DNA of 13,801 bases from an uncultured Collinsella sp. (lineage in GTDB: Bacteria; Actinomycetota; Coriobacteriia; Coriobacteriales; Coriobacteriaceae). Each line of letters starts with the position of its first letter. Positions within the stretch are counted from its first letter, which is position 1. The stretch spans positions 1 through 13,801 of the forward strand of contig CALDWI010000065.1 in assembly GCA_937923795.1 (NCBI GenBank). Reading direction: 5' to 3'. Positions 7,213 through 13,801 of this stretch are shown piece after piece. The notes below the pieces were generated by a model. The model made no database searches, was not told the origin of the DNA, and worked only from the letters and a program-made list of their open reading frames with translations. A program made the translations under genes and the position numbers.

Positions 7213-9927
7213 CTACTCGGTACGGGCAACCTGGTCGATGCGGTAGCCCTCAATGGTGTCGCCAGGCTTGATGTCCTGGAAGTTCTCCAGGCCAATACCG
7301 CCCTCGGAGCCGCTCTTGAGGCTCTTGGCCTCATCCTTGTAGTGGCGCATCGAGGCGATCTTGCCGTTGAAGACCACGATGCCGTCGCGCACCAGGCGCA
7401 CGGAATCGGTCGCGGCGATCTCGCCCTCTTCGACGCGGACACCGGCGGCGATGCCGACTTTGGGCACCTTGAAGGTGTCCAGGACGGTCGCAGTACCCGT
7501 GGAGACCTCAACCTCGGTGGGCTTGAGCATGCCGATACGGGCAGCGTCGAGGTCCTCGAGGCACTTGTAGATGACGTCGTAGCAACGGATCTCGACGCCC
7601 TCGCGCTCGGCGGCGGAGCGGGCCTTGCCGTCGGGACGAACGCCAAAGCCGATGATGATGGCGTTGGAGGCGTCGGCCAGGACCACGTCGGTCTCGTTGA
7701 TGGCACCAACGGCGGAGTGGATCGTGTTGATGCGCACCTCGGACTGATCCATCTTGTCGAGGGAGTCCTGAAGGGCCTCGATGGAGCCCTGGACGTCGGC
7801 CTTGATGATCAGGTTGAGCTCCTTGACCTCGGCGTCGGCGATGGTCTCGAAGAGGTTCTCGAGCGTCACGTGCTTCACGCGGCTCTGCTCCTCGATACGG
7901 GCCTTGAGCGAACGCTCGTCGGCCAGCGCACGCGCCTCGCGCTCGTCCTCGAATACGCGGAACTCGTCGCCGGCGTTGGGGACGGACTGCAGACCCAAGA
8001 TCTCGACGGCGTCGGAAGGACCGGCCTCGGTGACGGCGTTGCCCTTGGGGTCGAGCATGGCACGGACGCGGCCATAGGTGAGGCCGGCGACCAGCGTGTC
8101 GCCCACGTGCAGGGTACCGCGGGTCACGAGCACGGTGGCAACCGAACCGCGGCCCTTGTCGAGCTTAGCCTCGAGGACGTTGCCCGAAGCGAAGGTATCG
8201 GGGTTGGCCTTGAGCTCGAGCACGTCGGCCTGGAGCAGCACGGTCTCGAGCAGGTCGTCGATACCGATCTTCTGCTTGGCCGAGATGTTGACGAACATGT
8301 TCTGTCCGCCCCACTCCTCGGGGATGATGCCGTACTCGGTGAGCTCCTGGCGCACGCGGTCGGGGTTGGCGCCCGGCTTATCGATCTTGTTGACGGCGAC
8401 GACGATGGGTACGCCGGCGGCCTTGGCGTGGTTGATCGACTCGATGGTCTGGGGCATGACGCCGTCGTCGGCAGCCACGATCAGGATGACGATGTCGGTC
8501 ACCTTGGCGCCGCGGGCACGCATGGCCGTAAAGGTGGCGTGACCGGGGGTATCGATGAAGGTGATCTTGCGGTCGTTGATCATGACCTGCGAAGCGCCGA
8601 TGGCCTGCGTAATGCCGCCCGCCTCGCCGGCAGCGACGCCGGTGTGACGGATGGCGTCGAGCAGCGAAGTCTTGCCGTGGTCGACGTGGCCCATGACGGT
8701 GACGACCGGGGCACGCGGCTTAAGGTCGGCGGGATCGTCGTAGAACGAGAAGGTGTTCTCCTCCTCGGGGGTGATGATCTTGATCTGACGGCCCAGATCG
8801 TCGGCAACGAGCTCGACGAGGTCGTCGGACATGGACTGCGTCATGGTAAGCGGCGTGCCCAGCAGGAACAGGCGCTTGATGATGTCGTTGGCCGGAACGT
8901 CGAGCGCCTCGGCGAGCTCCTGGACGGTGACGCCCTGGGAGACCTTGATGGCATCGAGCTCCTCGGGGTTCACGCCCTGGGCCAGCGCCTCCTCTATCTT
9001 GCGCTCTTCCTGAGCCTTTGCGGCCTCGCGCTCGCGCTTCTCCTTGCGCTTTTTGCGGCGACCGGTGGACTCGCGAGAGGCCTCCTCGACGGCGGCACGA
9101 GCCTCCTCGAGCACCTTCTCGCGGCTGTACTCCTCGGCCTCGCGAGCCATGCGGCTGTAGTGGTCCTCTTCGTTGTTGTGACCGCCCTTGCGCTTCTTGC
9201 CCTTGCCCTGCTTGTCGGGGTTGGGGAAGTCCATGCCGGCAGCGACGTTGTTGCTGGCGTTGGTGCGATGGCTGTGCGGGCGGTTCTCGGAGGCGTTGCG
9301 CTCGGAGTTGTTGTCGGAGGCGTTGCGGTCGCCTCGACGGCCACCTCGACGATCGTTGTTGCCGCCACGACGGTTGCCGCGCTCGGCAGCGCGCTCGGCC
9401 TTGGCCTTCTCCTCGGCGTCCTTCTTCTCCTTGAGCACGGTCTCCTGTGCGGCGATCTGGTCGAGCAGCGAACGGAAGCGCGAACCGGAGTCGGAAGCGG
9501 GAACGGCGCGGCGCTGGGCCTCGCGGGCAGCCTCCTCCTTCTCGCGGGCAAGGCGCTCCTGCTCGGCCTTCTTCTTGGCCTCGGCCTCGGCGCGGGCGGC
9601 CTCCTCGGCAGCCTGGGCGGCTGCGAACTGACGGCGCTCCTCCTCGCGAGCCTTCTCGGCAGCGATGCGCTCGCGCTCTGCCTCGGCAGCGCGCGCTGCC
9701 TCCTCGGCGGCAGCGGCCTGCTCCTCGGCCTGCTTGGCGGCCTCGACTTCCTGGGCGCGGGCCTCGATCACCGAGGCGAGCTGCTTGCGGACCATGGCGA
9801 CGTAAGCGTCCTCCAAAGCGGAGGAAGCGGACTTAGCGGGAATCTTCATTTCGGCGAGATGACCCATCAGTTCCTTGGAGGTCATGCCGAACTCTTTGGC
9901 CAGGGTGGACACACGGACTTTTGCCAT
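7213..9927 (-). CDS. infB: Translation initiation factor IF-2
   Basis: This is the GTPase that brings initiator tRNA to the 30S subunit and promotes subunit joining. The 904-residue protein has an N-terminal IF2_N domain (VRVSTLAKEFGMTSKELMGH, 4-23) and a long Ala/Glu/Arg coiled-coil-like stretch (about 55-140). A charged Arg/Gly/Asn-rich disordered stretch spans about 183-228, and a second IF2_N domain lies at about 327-378. In the G domain, G1 is GHVDHGKT (413-420), GGIT is at 437-440, G3 is DTPGH (459-463), G4 is NKID (513-516) and G5 is SAK (549-551). The C-terminal beta-barrels end with GGIGLENFQDIKPGDTIEG, typical of the fMet-tRNA-binding domain. The ATG at 9927 has AGGTGA upstream. Ninety-one bases, with two small hairpins, separate it from nusA. 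Confidence 0.97.
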   Translation of the reverse strand: MAKVRVSTLAKEFGMTSKELMGHLAEMKIPAKSASSALEDAYVAMVRKQLASVIEARAQEVEAAKQAEEQAAAAEEAARAAEAERERIAAEKAREEERRQFAAAQAAEEAARAEAEAKKKAEQERLAREKEEAAREAQRRAVPASDSGSRFRSLLDQIAAQETVLKEKKDAEEKAKAERAAERGNRRGGNNDRRGGRRGDRNASDNNSERNASENRPHSHRTNASNNVAAGMDFPNPDKQGKGKKRKGGHNNEEDHYSRMAREAEEYSREKVLEEARAAVEEASRESTGRRKKRKEKREREAAKAQEERKIEEALAQGVNPEELDAIKVSQGVTVQELAEALDVPANDIIKRLFLLGTPLTMTQSMSDDLVELVADDLGRQIKIITPEEENTFSFYDDPADLKPRAPVVTVMGHVDHGKTSLLDAIRHTGVAAGEAGGITQAIGASQVMINDRKITFIDTPGHATFTAMRARGAKVTDIVILIVAADDGVMPQTIESINHAKAAGVPIVVAVNKIDKPGANPDRVRQELTEYGIIPEEWGGQNMFVNISAKQKIGIDDLLETVLLQADVLELKANPDTFASGNVLEAKLDKGRGSVATVLVTRGTLHVGDTLVAGLTYGRVRAMLDPKGNAVTEAGPSDAVEILGLQSVPNAGDEFRVFEDEREARALADERSLKARIEEQSRVKHVTLENLFETIADAEVKELNLIIKADVQGSIEALQDSLDKMDQSEVRINTIHSAVGAINETDVVLADASNAIIIGFGVRPDGKARSAAEREGVEIRCYDVIYKCLEDLDAARIGMLKPTEVEVSTGTATVLDTFKVPKVGIAAGVRVEEGEIAATDSVRLVRDGIVVFNGKIASMRHYKDEAKSLKSGSEGGIGLENFQDIKPGDTIEGYRIDQVARTE

Positions 9928-9948
9928 ATGACTTCACCTACCCTTTCT

Positions 9949-10009
9949 GGCACCTTGGGTGCCTAGAGACTGAACGAGCGTGGGGTATGCGCCGGGGCCC
10001 GCCCGGCGC
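9949..10009 (-). other. Two small hairpins in the nusA-infB intergenic region
   Basis: GGCACC-TTG-GGTGCC (9949-9963) is a 6-bp stem with a 3-base loop, about 21 bases before the infB start. GCGCCGGG-gcccg-CCCGGCGC (9989-10009) is an all-GC 8-bp stem with a 5-base loop, about 10 bases after the nusA stop. Neither is followed by a T-tract on the minus strand, so they do not look like intrinsic terminators. They may pause polymerase, protect or process the mRNA, or be incidental in GC-rich DNA. Confidence 0.5.
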
Positions 10010-10018
10010 GACCGCGCG

Positions 10019-11266
10019 CTAGATCAGGTCCTCCGCATCATCGAAGGCGTCGGTGTCGTGGACACCGCAGAAACGGGAGCCGGGACGGGCCTGGTTACGG
10101 CACTGGATGCCGTCCTCGGACACGAACTCGCAGCGACGGACGTCGTCGTCCTCCTCGTCACCGATCAGGTCGGCGGCGGGCTCCTCGTGAACAGGAACGT
10201 TCTTGAGGATATCGGCAGCAAGGGTCTCGGACTTAATGTCGATGTGCCAGCCGGTCAGGCGCGCGGCAAGGCGGGCGTTCTGGCCCTCCTTGCCGATGGC
10301 GAGCGAAAGCTGGTCGTCGGGCACGATGACGCCGGCGTAGGCCTTCTCCTCGTCGATGAGAACGCGGGTGACCTTGGCGGGCGACAGGGCGTTTGCGACG
10401 TAGACGGCCGGATCGGCATCCCACAGGATGACGTCGACGCGCTCACCACGGAGCTCGCCCACGACGGCGCGAACACGGCTGCCCTTGGGGCCGACGCAGG
10501 CGCCCACGGGATCCAGGCGATCGTCGAGCGAGTGGACGGCGACCTTGGAGCGCTGCCCGGGCTCGCGGGCGATCGACTTGATCTGGACGGTGCCCTCATA
10601 GATCTCGGGCACCTCCTGCTCAAACAGACGACGCATAAGCTCGGGGTGGGTACGGGAGATGACAATCGGCGGACGGCTGTGCTCGCCACGAACCGGCTGC
10701 AGGTTGGAGTTGGGGTCGCGAACGTCGATAATCACGGCCTTGATGTGCTGGTTGTGCAGGTAGCGCTCGCCCATCGGACGCTCGTTGCGCTCGTTCTCGT
10801 AACGGCGCTGGTCAAAGTGCGGAAGCTCGGCCTCGACGCCCTCGCGAATCTTGACGATCGTGAAGTCGGGCGTGGACTGCAGCACGGTACCGCTGATGAG
10901 GTCACCGATGCGGCCGGAGAACTCCTCGTAAATCTGCTCGCGGGCGGAGTTGCGCACGATGGCGTTGATCTCGGCCTTGGCGTGCTGGGCGGCGATGCGG
11001 CTCGTGTTCTTGGGAGTGACGTCGATCTCCTCGAACTCGGTGAAGTTGCCTTCCTCGTCCATGGAATCGTCGATCGGCTCCAGACGGTAGACGTAGATCT
11101 TGCCGGTGGTGCGGTCGATGGTCACCTTGGCGCCCCACTCAAGATGCAGGATCTCGGCATAGCTCTTGGCGAGCGACTGCTCCAGGCGGTCGATCAGGTA
11201 GAGCTGGTCGATGTGCTTCTCCTGGCAAAGCTCCATCAGGGCGGACATCATGTCGGATGCTGCCAT
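10019..11266 (-). CDS. nusA: Transcription termination/antitermination factor NusA with a C-terminal zinc-knuckle-like tail
   Basis: NusA binds RNA polymerase and nascent RNA and modulates pausing, intrinsic termination and antitermination. From the ATG at 11266 the protein has 415 residues: an N-terminal polymerase-binding domain, an S1 domain beginning near 122, and SRTHPELMRRLFEQEVPEI (204-222). KH1 contains GACVGPKGSRV (256-266) and KH2 contains LAIGKEGQNARLAARLTGW (322-340). After about residue 355 comes an acidic tail with C379, C389, C400 and H403 (C-x9-C-x10-C-x2-H, ending GSRFCGVHD), then more acidic residues. I preferred this ATG over one at 11299 because that start lies inside rimP, whereas AAGGAAAG sits just before 11266, one base after the rimP stop. 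The tail is the odd part; many actinobacterial NusA proteins end soon after KH2. Confidence 0.95.
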   Translation of the reverse strand: MAASDMMSALMELCQEKHIDQLYLIDRLEQSLAKSYAEILHLEWGAKVTIDRTTGKIYVYRLEPIDDSMDEEGNFTEFEEIDVTPKNTSRIAAQHAKAEINAIVRNSAREQIYEEFSGRIGDLISGTVLQSTPDFTIVKIREGVEAELPHFDQRRYENERNERPMGERYLHNQHIKAVIIDVRDPNSNLQPVRGEHSRPPIVISRTHPELMRRLFEQEVPEIYEGTVQIKSIAREPGQRSKVAVHSLDDRLDPVGACVGPKGSRVRAVVGELRGERVDVILWDADPAVYVANALSPAKVTRVLIDEEKAYAGVIVPDDQLSLAIGKEGQNARLAARLTGWHIDIKSETLAADILKNVPVHEEPAADLIGDEEDDDVRRCEFVSEDGIQCRNQARPGSRFCGVHDTDAFDDAEDLI

Positions 11267-11267
11267 C

Positions 11268-11762
11268 TTACTTTCCTTCCTTCGCGGGCTTGAAGTCATA
11301 GGTGGGCTTCAACTTGCACTTTTTAACATCAGAGAAATCGAGGGTAACGGACTCGCCGTCCTCGAGCTCGAGGGTCACGTTCGTCTCGGTGGCGGCGGCA
11401 ATCTTGCCGGTATACTTGCGACGGCCCTCGGTGGCGGTGGAGGTGAGCTCGCAGTTCTCGCCCACAAAGCGGGCAAAGTCACTCGGGCGGCGCAGCGGGC
11501 GCGCCATACCCGGGCTCGACACCTCGAGCGTATAGCTCGAAGAGATGGGGTCGAGCTCCTCAATCACATCGCCGACCCATTTGGTGTTGGCCGTGACGTC
11601 ATTGAGCGACAGGCTCTGACCCTCGGCACCCTCGATACGCACACGCACGCAGGGGGCCTTGGTGGCACCCACGAGCTCAACGTCGACGATGTCGACATCG
11701 TGCTGGGAAGCAACGGCCTCGAGCGCGTCGATGATCGCCTGCTCGGTCTTGGTCTTGACCAT
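11268..11762 (-). CDS. rimP: Ribosome maturation factor RimP
   Basis: RimP is needed for maturation of the 30S ribosomal subunit. The 164-residue protein fits the family length. It shows VDIVDVELVGA near the N-terminus, a charged VRVRIEG strand, and the characteristic SSSYTLEVSSPGMARPL followed by FARFVGE. A C-terminal SH3-like beta domain (LELEDGESVTLDFSDVKKCKL) completes it. The frame stays open up to 12017, but the start at 11762 (MVKTKTEQ) is far better supported. GGAGGTG lies 5 bases upstream of it, a promoter and terminator lie between, and the upstream extension has no family similarity that I recognise. The gene is first in the large operon, with one base separating its stop from the nusA start. 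Confidence 0.95.
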   Translation of the reverse strand: MVKTKTEQAIIDALEAVASQHDVDIVDVELVGATKAPCVRVRIEGAEGQSLSLNDVTANTKWVGDVIEELDPISSSYTLEVSSPGMARPLRRPSDFARFVGENCELTSTATEGRRKYTGKIAAATETNVTLELEDGESVTLDFSDVKKCKLKPTYDFKPAKEGK

Positions 11763-11767
11763 TGCGG

Positions 11768-11774
11768 CACCTCC
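11768..11774 (-). promoter_or_regulatory. Ribosome binding site of rimP
   Basis: GGAGGTG on the minus strand is spaced 5 bases from the ATG at 11762. It lies 8 bases beyond the T-tract of the leader terminator, so only transcripts that read through the hairpin carry it. It fixes the rimP start. Confidence 0.85.
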
Positions 11775-11782
11775 ATCCATAC

Positions 11783-11815
11783 AAAAAAGAAGCGGGGCCG
11801 AAACCCCACTTCTTT
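11783..11815 (-). terminator. Intrinsic terminator in the rimP-nusA operon leader (probable attenuator)
   Basis: In the minus-strand RNA the stem AAAGAAG-U-GGGG pairs with CCCC-G-CUUCUUU (11804-11815 with 11786-11797), with loop UUUCGG. The run of six U (11788-11783) follows the GC-rich part directly. The one irregular pair (11793/11808) is a G-U wobble on the minus strand and a C-A mismatch on the plus strand, so the minus strand is the functional one. The hairpin lies between the promoter at 11841-11869 and the rimP start codon, with no gene of its own to terminate. This is the arrangement of a transcription attenuator. Control by NusA itself is an inference from known NusA autoregulation in other bacteria. 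Confidence 0.85.
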
Positions 11816-11840
11816 CAATTACAACTTCATTTGCAAGCAA

Positions 11841-11869
11841 ACTATACCAATACCTGCACAAACGTGCAA
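11841..11869 (-). promoter_or_regulatory. Sigma70-type promoter of the rimP-nusA-infB operon
   Basis: On the minus strand TTGCAC (plus 11864-11869) and TATAGT (plus 11841-11846) are separated by 17 bases, close to consensus. Transcription would begin near 11834, giving a leader of about 72 bases that includes the terminator hairpin and the rimP ribosome binding site. Confidence 0.75.
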
Positions 11870-12119
11870 CCACAACACAAACCCGCAGGTCAGCGTGAGC
11901 ACAGCTTCTCCACAAGAATAGGACAATTGGCCAAGGAGCCCCATGCGGCGCACCCTCAACAGCCCCAAAACGGGCCATGCGTCCCAATCCACAGGCCCGT
12001 TCGGACCCCAAGGGCATTCCTCCCCGAGCCCCTATCGATCAGACTTACGCTAAGGGACATTCTGCAACAAGCCAGCCAGCAAGTCGCGCAACGACGAACC
12101 TTTCCAAATCCTCTACGGC
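11870..12119. other. Divergent intergenic stretch without a recognised gene
   Basis: This part of the 369-base gap between rimP and the lipoprotein gene has open frames on both strands, but none has a credible start, ribosome binding site or family match. The only structure I see is an 8-bp inverted repeat, AACGGGCC (11969-11976) and GGCCCGTT (11994-12001), with a 17-base spacer. It should also contain the plus-strand promoter of the lipoprotein gene, but I cannot pick a convincing -35/-10 pair. Confidence 0.5.
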
Positions 12120-12126
12120 AAGGAGG
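12120..12126 (+). promoter_or_regulatory. Ribosome binding site of the lipoprotein gene
   Basis: AAGGAGG, a near-perfect Shine-Dalgarno sequence, is spaced 5 bases from the ATG at 12132. It is strong evidence that this isolated plus-strand frame is a real gene. Confidence 0.85.
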
Positions 12127-12131
12127 CACCC

Positions 12132-12704
12132 ATGAAACGTCTAGGCACCCCCTGCATGACTGCATTTGTCATCGCAACGTGCTCGTTGGCCCTCTTGGGC
12201 TGCGGCAACGCGAATGGCAAAACCGGGCCATGCGAGCCCGACCCCGGCGGCACCGAAGCCGCCGAGAAAACGACACCATCGGAGAGCTTCGACAAAATAA
12301 ACGAAGACGAAATCGATCCCCAGGGTTTAGGCCCCAACCCCCAAGAACAGTTCCCCATCGACCTAGAGGCGGACGAAAACGTCCACGTCACCTGCGTTGG
12401 TAAGGACACCGACGGCTACGGCGACGCCGCGCTCGTCTTTACGGTGTCCAACAACACCGGTGTCGACATGATGTTTGGCGATGTGGACTCCTATGCCTAC
12501 GTCAACGGCAAGGTCCGCGACGTACGCATGCGCCAGCCGGTCGCCGCAGGAGAGGAAACGCGCGCCATGCTCACCTTAGTGGGCACCTTCGACGATCCGA
12601 ACTTTGATGTGAACAACGACCTCAACGACATCTACCTCAACATTTGGATGTTCGAAGAGGCAACGGGCAACGTTTACTTTAGGGACCTGGTACACATCCC
12701 ATAG
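12132..12704 (+). CDS. Putative secreted lipoprotein of unknown function
   Basis: The 190-residue protein begins with a basic N-terminus (MKRLG), a hydrophobic stretch and a lipobox LLGC (21-24). It should therefore be exported, lipidated on Cys24 and anchored outside the membrane. Residues about 25-80 are a Pro/Gly/Glu/Asp-rich, probably flexible linker. Residues about 85-190 form a beta-rich domain: VTCVGK, ALVFTVSNNTGVDMMFGD, YAYVNGKVRDV, VAAGEETRAML and DIYLNIWMFEE. The order of features (strand, NNTG, VNG, a G-E-E turn before a strand, then a strand-rich end) resembles Ig-like or DUF-type domains of other actinobacterial and Firmicute lipoproteins, but I cannot name the family. It is the only complete plus-strand gene here, divergent from rimP and convergent with leuS, and stands alone. 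No catalytic motif is visible. Confidence 0.85.
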   Translation: MKRLGTPCMTAFVIATCSLALLGCGNANGKTGPCEPDPGGTEAAEKTTPSESFDKINEDEIDPQGLGPNPQEQFPIDLEADENVHVTCVGKDTDGYGDAALVFTVSNNTGVDMMFGDVDSYAYVNGKVRDVRMRQPVAAGEETRAMLTLVGTFDDPNFDVNNDLNDIYLNIWMFEEATGNVYFRDLVHIP

Positions 12705-12747
12705 AAAACGTTGCGACGCAATGACTAAGCAGGGCATACAACACAAA

Positions 12748-12779
12748 ACGAGGGACGACCCAACCGGATCGCCCCTCGT
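12748..12779. terminator. Terminator between the convergent lipoprotein gene and leuS, probably bidirectional
   Basis: ACGAGGG-a-CGA (12748-12758) pairs with TCG-c-CCCTCGT (12769-12779). With inner pairs the stem extends to a 4-base loop. In the minus-strand RNA both irregular positions (12755/12772 and 12759/12768) become G-U wobbles, and UUUUGUGU follows, so it fits as the leuS terminator 29 bases past its stop. On the plus strand these positions are C-A and A-C mismatches, but CTTTTATG follows, so it may also end the lipoprotein transcript 43 bases past its stop. Confidence 0.8.
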
Positions 12780-12808
12780 CTTTTATGCGTCAGTTAAGCA
12801 CGCAATGC

Positions 12809-13801
12809 TTACTTGACCACCAGGTTGACCAGCTTGCCGGGCACGCAGATGGCCTTGACGACCGTCTTGCCCTCGAGCCACTTGGCGACGGCGGCCTCGG
12901 CGGCAGCCTGCATATCCTCATTGGAGGCATCGCGGGCAACGTCGACGCGGCCGCGGACCTTGCCGAGCACCTGGACCACGATCTGCACCGTGTCCTCAAC
13001 GGACTCGGCCAGGTCGAACTCGGGCCAGGCGGCGGTGTAGGCGTTGCCCTCGCAGCCGAGGGCCTCGTGCCACAGCTCGTCGGCCCAGAACGGGCAGATG
13101 GGGGCAAGGACGCTCACGATATCCTTAGCCACGCCGTAGCACAGCGCCTTGTCGCGGGCGGTACCCTCGGTGGCGTTGAGGTAGGCGCTCGCCGCGTTGA
13201 CGAGCTCCATGACGGCCGAGATCGCGGTGTTAAACTGGCCGCGATCGAAGTCCTCGGTGCACTTGGCAATGGTGCGGTGACGCTCGCGATAGAGTTTCAT
13301 CGCGACATCGTCGAGCGCGGACTTGTCAAAGGCCACGTTGGCGTCGCCGGACTGGACGAGCTGCCAAACGATACGCCAGGCGCGCTTGATGAAGCGGTTG
13401 GCGCCCTCAACAGCCTTGGGATCCCAGTCGAAGTCCTTCTCGGGCGGGGCGATAAACAGGATCGCCAGACGCATGGTGTCGGCACCATAGGGCTCGATAA
13501 CCGAGCTCGGGGGCACGACGTTACCCTTGGACTTGGACATGGTGTCGCCGTTCTCGTCCTTGACCATGCCCTGGCACAGCAGGTTAGTGAAGGGCTCGTC
13601 CACGCTCAGCAGGCCCAGGTCGCGCAGTGCCTTGGTAAAGAAGCGGCTGTAGAGCAGGTGCAGAATGGCATGCTCGATGCCGCCGATGTAGTTATCGACG
13701 GGCATCCAACGGTCGGCGGCCTCGCGGGAGAAGGGCAGCTCGGTGTTGTGCGGATCGGTATAGCGCAGGTAATACCAGCTGGAGCAGGTGAAGGTGTCCA
13801 T
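12809..13801 (-). CDS. leuS: Leucyl-tRNA synthetase, C-terminal part (5' end beyond the window)
   Basis: LeuRS charges tRNA-Leu with leucine. Only the last 330 residues are visible; the first visible Met belongs to the internal motif MDTFTCSSWYYLRY, not to the start. GGIEHAILHLLYSRFF (40-55 of the fragment) is a LeuRS signature of the catalytic core. The class I signature reads TMSKSKGNVV (87-96), with Thr where most homologues have the first Lys of KMSKS. YGADTMRLAILF and EGANRFIKRAWR follow, then the anticodon-binding helical domain. The C-terminal domain reads VQIVVQVLGKVRGRVDV and ends LVNLVVK. The stop at 12809 is followed by a hairpin terminator. The gene converges with the lipoprotein gene and is probably a separate transcription unit from the rimP operon. 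Confidence 0.96.
   Translation of the reverse strand: MDTFTCSSWYYLRYTDPHNTELPFSREAADRWMPVDNYIGGIEHAILHLLYSRFFTKALRDLGLLSVDEPFTNLLCQGMVKDENGDTMSKSKGNVVPPSSVIEPYGADTMRLAILFIAPPEKDFDWDPKAVEGANRFIKRAWRIVWQLVQSGDANVAFDKSALDDVAMKLYRERHRTIAKCTEDFDRGQFNTAISAVMELVNAASAYLNATEGTARDKALCYGVAKDIVSVLAPICPFWADELWHEALGCEGNAYTAAWPEFDLAESVEDTVQIVVQVLGKVRGRVDVARDASNEDMQAAAEAAVAKWLEGKTVVKAICVPGKLVNLVVK

Noticed and set aside
7342..9966. An 874-residue open frame on the plus strand opposite infB
   Set aside because: It is antisense to a certain IF-2 gene. Its translation is Leu/Gly/Val/Asp-rich without domains, as expected from mirrored codons of GC-rich DNA, and it has no ribosome binding site that I can see.
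9980..11293. A 437-residue open frame on the plus strand opposite nusA
   Set aside because: It is antisense to NusA with the same repetitive Leu/Gly/Val/Asp composition and no recognisable motifs.
11267..11299. An 11-residue N-terminal extension of NusA
   Set aside because: It lies within the rimP coding end and lacks a good ribosome binding site, whereas AAGGAAAG precedes the ATG at 11266.
11763..12017. An 85-residue N-terminal extension of RimP
   Set aside because: The upstream frame crosses the promoter and terminator, has no family similarity, and the ATG at 11762 has a strong ribosome binding site.

Overview
The window looks like chromosomal DNA of a GC-rich actinobacterium, most likely a Coriobacteriia member (Collinsella-like). 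This rests on the gene content, the sigma factor architecture and the gene order. No rRNA or species marker is present, so the genus is an inference.

Layout: nearly everything lies on the minus strand, so transcription runs from high to low coordinates. From right to left: (1) the C-terminal 330 residues of leucyl-tRNA synthetase (leuS), running off the right edge and ending at a hairpin terminator shared with a convergent gene; (2) a plus-strand gene for a 190-residue lipoprotein of unknown function; (3) a 369-base divergent region holding a good promoter, an intrinsic terminator placed inside the leader, and the rimP ribosome binding site; (4) a tightly packed minus-strand block rimP-nusA-infB-rbfA-nrnA-truB-ribF-dnaG-rpoD, with gaps or overlaps of 1, 91, 11, -8, 15, -4, -8 and 110 bases; (5) a hairpin terminator and a 54-bp near-perfect palindrome after rpoD; (6) a promoter and the 5' 53 bases of tRNA-Asn(GTT) at the left edge.

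The block joins two classic clusters: the transcription/translation cluster (ribosome maturation factor, NusA, IF2, RbfA, TruB, with nrnA and ribF) and the dnaG-rpoD part of the macromolecular synthesis operon. The stop of ribF overlaps the start of dnaG. No ylxR or ylxQ lies between nusA and infB. NusA instead carries an acidic C-terminal tail with a C-C-C-H zinc-knuckle-like motif.

The genes are mostly ordinary housekeeping genes, and I do not see a defence, mobile or biosynthetic system. The most useful observations are the terminator in the rimP-nusA leader (probable attenuation), the NusA tail, and the compound palindrome downstream of rpoD. In the palindrome and in the terminator-type stems, every non-Watson-Crick pair is a G-U wobble on the minus strand, which suggests selection at the RNA level.
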